NCBI GenBank assembly: GCA_025358395.1 | Contig: JANYJT010000027.1 | Span: 1 to 6,578, forward strand | Direction: 5' to 3' | Origin: Bacteroidia bacterium | GTDB lineage: Bacteria; Bacteroidota; Bacteroidia; Bacteroidales; Prolixibacteraceae | DNA length: 6,578 nt | In this document: one piece after another, positions 4,461 to 6,578 of the stretch | How positions within the stretch are numbered: position 1 is the stretch's first letter | How the letters are laid out: every line of letters starts with the position of its first letter | Notes under the pieces: model-generated | What the model saw: only the letters and a program-made list of their open reading frames with translations | Database searches by the model: none | Told to the model about the DNA's origin: nothing | Position numbers and translations under genes: made by a program

Positions 4461-5516
4461 ATGAGCGAAAACAGCCCAAAATCATTTAGTATTGATCAGA
4501 TTCCTGAACCCGACGACCTGCAAAGTGTCATCTATTCGATGCTTGCAATCCCTCATCTTTCACCTGTCAATATTTTTAACGAGTTTGCTGCCCCGGATCT
4601 CGATCCTTCGCAGATGGGCAATGACAACACCGATGATTCCGGAATTTTTCAATTAGATGAAGAGGAACAGTTTTATTCTCTAACCATCTATGCGGATCAT
4701 CGCAGATTGGCTGTCGACCCATATGCGGCAGCCCAGATTCTGGTAGCCAAGGCCGTAAGGAGATTGGTGTGCTATGGCGCGGTTCCGGTTTCGATTAGTA
4801 GCTTCATGAACCACGTTGAGTTTGCCAATCCTATTGCGCAGGAAATGGTCATGGCTGCGAGGCTCGGACTTGACGCAGCTGCCAAAAGTTTCAATTTAAA
4901 ATTCTCTCAGCGGAAATTACATTACGATTATTCAGGAGATGAGGGTTTTGTGCCGCCAACACTGATCATTAGCCTTTTCGGGAAACTGAAGACAAGGGAT
5001 CAGCTTTTATTGCCGAAGTTTAGAAAGAAAGGAGACAATCTCCTTTTGGTAGGCCGCTCTTACAATGATATCAATGCTTCTGAATACCTCGATTTTTACC
5101 ATGAGATCAAAGAATGGCCATTGATGAAATTCAGTCTGGCGACAGAAAGCAAACTAACTGAAGTCATGAAGGAAGTAATTTCCAAAGATCTTGTTATTTC
5201 AGCTTCTCCTGTTGGAATTGGGGGTCTGTTTTTTACCTTGTTGCGAAACGCGCTTCCAAATGACCTTGGATTCGATATCACAACTGATGGCGAAATCAGA
5301 ACGGATGCCTTCCTGTTTGGAGAGTCGATGGGACGCTTCGTCGTTTCTGTTTCGAAAGAGAAAGAGGATGAGTTTGTCGATTATCTTTTCGATAGAAAGA
5401 TTCCGGTGATGACGCTTGGTCATGTCACAAAAGGTGAGATCCGGATCGACGATCAGTCGATGGGATTCGTAGACAAAGGGATGATAAGTGAAATATTAGA
5501 CGATCTGGATGAGTGA
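4461..5516 (+). CDS. Orphan AIR synthase-related / PurL C-terminal-half-like protein
   Basis: The 351-residue product resembles one PurM-like unit of phosphoribosylformylglycinamidine synthase (PurL). DPYAAA at 86-91 with AKAVRRLVCYGAVPVSISSF after it parallels the PurL DPY-x-GA...EA-x-RN...GA-x-P region, and HVEFANP at 118-124 parallels NFGNP. PPTLIISLFGKL at 165-176 parallels PTPVIG-x-x-G, NASEYL at 205-210 parallels GGSEYL, and LFGESMGR at 285-292 parallels the C-terminal LFSES-x-GR. Key sites differ: the PurL HD-x-SDGG motif is SPVGIGG (249-255), and the GN-x-SLYNE region is DYSGDEGF (156-163). It lacks the rest of the large PurL chain and the glutaminase domain, so ordinary purine synthesis is unlikely. 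It may be a pseudoenzyme or an enzyme with another acyl-phosphate-type substrate (inference). Its 3' end overlaps ubiE by 8 nt. The N-terminal 65 residues are acidic and not recognised. Confidence 0.75.
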   Translation: MSENSPKSFSIDQIPEPDDLQSVIYSMLAIPHLSPVNIFNEFAAPDLDPSQMGNDNTDDSGIFQLDEEEQFYSLTIYADHRRLAVDPYAAAQILVAKAVRRLVCYGAVPVSISSFMNHVEFANPIAQEMVMAARLGLDAAAKSFNLKFSQRKLHYDYSGDEGFVPPTLIISLFGKLKTRDQLLLPKFRKKGDNLLLVGRSYNDINASEYLDFYHEIKEWPLMKFSLATESKLTEVMKEVISKDLVISASPVGIGGLFFTLLRNALPNDLGFDITTDGEIRTDAFLFGESMGRFVVSVSKEKEDEFVDYLFDRKIPVMTLGHVTKGEIRIDDQSMGFVDKGMISEILDDLDE

Positions 5517-6237
5517 AATAAAACCCTACCGGGATTCAACTGCCGGGAAAAAGGAGCAGGTTGCCACTATGTTCGATCGCATTGCCCCCCAATACGATTT
5601 TCTAAATCATACCCTTTCGTTCGGGATAGACAAAATTTGGCGGCGCAAAGCAATCCAGCTGATCTCAAAATATTCTCCCGAAACAATTCTGGATGTAGCC
5701 ACCGGGACCGGAGATTTTGCCATTGCTGCATTGAAATCAGGAGCAAAAAAAATCACGGGAATTGATATATCCAAAGAAATGGTTGCCATTGGACTCGAAA
5801 AGGTCAGAAAATTGGGACTGGAAGAAAAAATTGTGCTTATGACCGGCGATTCAGAAGCCATTCAATTTCCTGATCAAAGCTTTGATGCGGCCACAGTTGC
5901 TTTTGGAGTTAGGAACTTTGAAAACCTGTCAGTCGGACTGAAAGAGCTTTTCAGGGTACTAAAACAAGGTGGAATCCTTTGTGTGCTTGAATTTTCAAAA
6001 CCAAGAAATCCGCTGGTTCGATTCGGATACAAATTTTACTCCAGCCACCTGATGCCTTGGCTGGGAAGAAAAATTTCCGGCGATCCGGCGGCTTACACCT
6101 ATTTGCCGGAATCAGTACAGGGATTCCCTGACGGAGAAAATTTCATTACTTTTATGCGGAAATCCGGATTTGAAAAGATCCATGAATACCGGCTGACATT
6201 TGGTATAGCCTCAATTTACATAGGAGAAAAAGAATAA
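5509..6237 (+). CDS. ubiE: Demethylmenaquinone methyltransferase UbiE/MenG
   Basis: This 242-residue class I SAM-dependent methyltransferase performs the last step of menaquinone synthesis, C-methylation of demethylmenaquinone at the cytoplasmic membrane. Bacteroidota use menaquinone, so MenG activity is expected. The first UbiE signature is recognisable at 29-44 (YDFLNHTLSFGIDKIW). The SAM-binding loop is DVATGTGDF at 62-70, with GIDIS at 84-88. GVRNF at 133-137 is typical of the family. The second signature is RVLKQGGILCVLEFS at 139-153 plus or minus a few residues, and SIYIGEK ends the protein. The length is normal. The ATG overlaps the upstream gene (ATGAGTGA), which implies translational coupling. 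A start further downstream would cost conserved N-terminal residues (KKEQVATMFDRIAP), so the first ATG is preferred. Confidence 0.96.
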   Translation: MSEIKPYRDSTAGKKEQVATMFDRIAPQYDFLNHTLSFGIDKIWRRKAIQLISKYSPETILDVATGTGDFAIAALKSGAKKITGIDISKEMVAIGLEKVRKLGLEEKIVLMTGDSEAIQFPDQSFDAATVAFGVRNFENLSVGLKELFRVLKQGGILCVLEFSKPRNPLVRFGYKFYSSHLMPWLGRKISGDPAAYTYLPESVQGFPDGENFITFMRKSGFEKIHEYRLTFGIASIYIGEKE

Positions 6238-6244
6238 ATAAAGC

Positions 6245-6260
6245 AGTTACATTTGTAACT
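6245..6260. repeat. Short inverted repeat between ubiE and porT
   Basis: AGTTACA and TGTAACT form perfect 7-bp arms around a 2-nt centre, 7 nt after the ubiE stop. A hairpin with a 2-nt loop would be strained and no T-run follows, so it is not a convincing terminator. It could be a protein-binding site or chance. A second perfect palindrome, CTTGAATTCAAG, lies at 6290-6301. Confidence 0.35.
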
Positions 6261-6314
6261 CATAACGGTAAAAAGCGTTTTAATCTAAGCTTGAATTCAA
6301 GTAAATTTGAAGAA

Positions 6315-6578
6315 ATGAGAGTTCGTGGAGGGTTAATATTGTTGGGTTTCTTGCTTCTTTTTTCAGGAGCTTCCAAATCTTTGATGGCGCAGTTAACCAG
6401 AGATGAAAATCTCTCGCGGTTTGATGATCGGGTCCTTCATTTTGGTTTCTTGTTAGGCATCAATACCATGGATTACCGGATGGTGCATTACACAGATGTG
6501 ATGCAAAATCCGGTTTTTATTGGGAATGACGCACTTTCGGCACTGGCTGAACCATACTATAAAGGCATTCATTCCTAC
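6315..6578 (+). CDS. porT: PorT family outer-membrane protein of the type IX secretion system (3' truncated by window edge)
   Basis: An open frame of 88 codons runs from ATG 6315 to the window end. The first 25 residues form a signal peptide: two arginines near the start, a leucine-rich core at about 7-16, and a predicted cut before Q26 (LMA|Q), typical of Bacteroidota. The mature N terminus has the PorT-like pattern FDDRVLHFGFLLGINTMDYRM (residues 34-54), that is D-x-x-x-HFGF-x-LG-x-N-x-MD, the first strand of a small beta-barrel. PorT (SprT in gliding species) is needed for gingipain and gliding-adhesin export by the T9SS. It lies 77 nt after ubiE on the same strand with no clear terminator between, so co-transcription is plausible. 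The barrel's remainder is outside the window. Another PorT-like barrel protein is the main alternative. Confidence 0.82.
   Translation, partial: MRVRGGLILLGFLLLFSGASKSLMAQLTRDENLSRFDDRVLHFGFLLGINTMDYRMVHYTDVMQNPVFIGNDALSALAEPYYKGIHSY

Noticed and set aside
4461..5516. A canonical purL or purM gene
   Set aside because: Too short for PurL, wrong motif order for PurM (no GxGDD near the N terminus), and the HD-x-SDGG motif is replaced.
6290..6301. Perfect 12-bp palindrome CTTGAATTCAAG before porT
   Set aside because: A 12-bp palindrome is expected by chance about once or twice in a window of this size, and nothing else supports an operator here.
6302..6309. TAAATTTG as a -7 promoter element for porT
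   Set aside because: It matches TAnnTTTG but ends only 5 nt before the ATG, so initiation would fall at or inside the start codon, and no -33 element is seen.

Overview
The window looks like a chromosomal segment of a Bacteroidota bacterium, probably a Bacteroidales/Marinilabiliales-type polysaccharide degrader. The reasons are TAnnTTTG promoter elements without Shine-Dalgarno sequences, a PorT (type IX secretion) gene next to a menaquinone methyltransferase gene, and the tail of an apparent GH29 alpha-L-fucosidase. The order is an inference; no rRNA or marker phylogeny is available here.

Layout. Bases 1-145 are the 3' end of a probable fucosidase gene, closed by a strong hairpin terminator (150-208) whose right arm also carries the -7 element of the next gene. 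A two-gene plus-strand unit follows: an NfsA-type flavin nitroreductase (219-971), overlapped by 4 nt by a WaaP/InaA-like lipopolysaccharide kinase-family gene (968-1738). Facing it is a minus-strand run read from 4239 down to 1907: a YdfG-like short-chain dehydrogenase, a small DUF6165-family protein with its own likely promoter, and a GT9 heptosyltransferase-like glycosyltransferase. The convergent junction (1730-1921) is built from a degenerate 7-bp repeat in two inverted arrays, and both genes terminate inside these arrays. A different 9-bp repeat sits between the GT9 and DUF6165 genes.

A divergent intergenic region (4240-4460) separates the minus-strand run from a plus-strand unit: an orphan PurL/AIR-synthase-like protein (4461-5516), UbiE/MenG (5509-6237, overlapping by 8 nt) and the 5' end of porT (6315 to the window edge).

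How the genes fit together. The kinase, GT9 and DUF6165 genes suggest a small envelope-glycan (LPS core) locus. UbiE serves menaquinone synthesis, and PorT belongs to the outer-membrane secretion machinery. The most unusual items are the mirrored heptad arrays that supply the stop codons of two convergent genes, and the PurL-like protein, which has the fold signatures of a purine enzyme half but altered active-site motifs. I see no phage, CRISPR, transposase or defence system.
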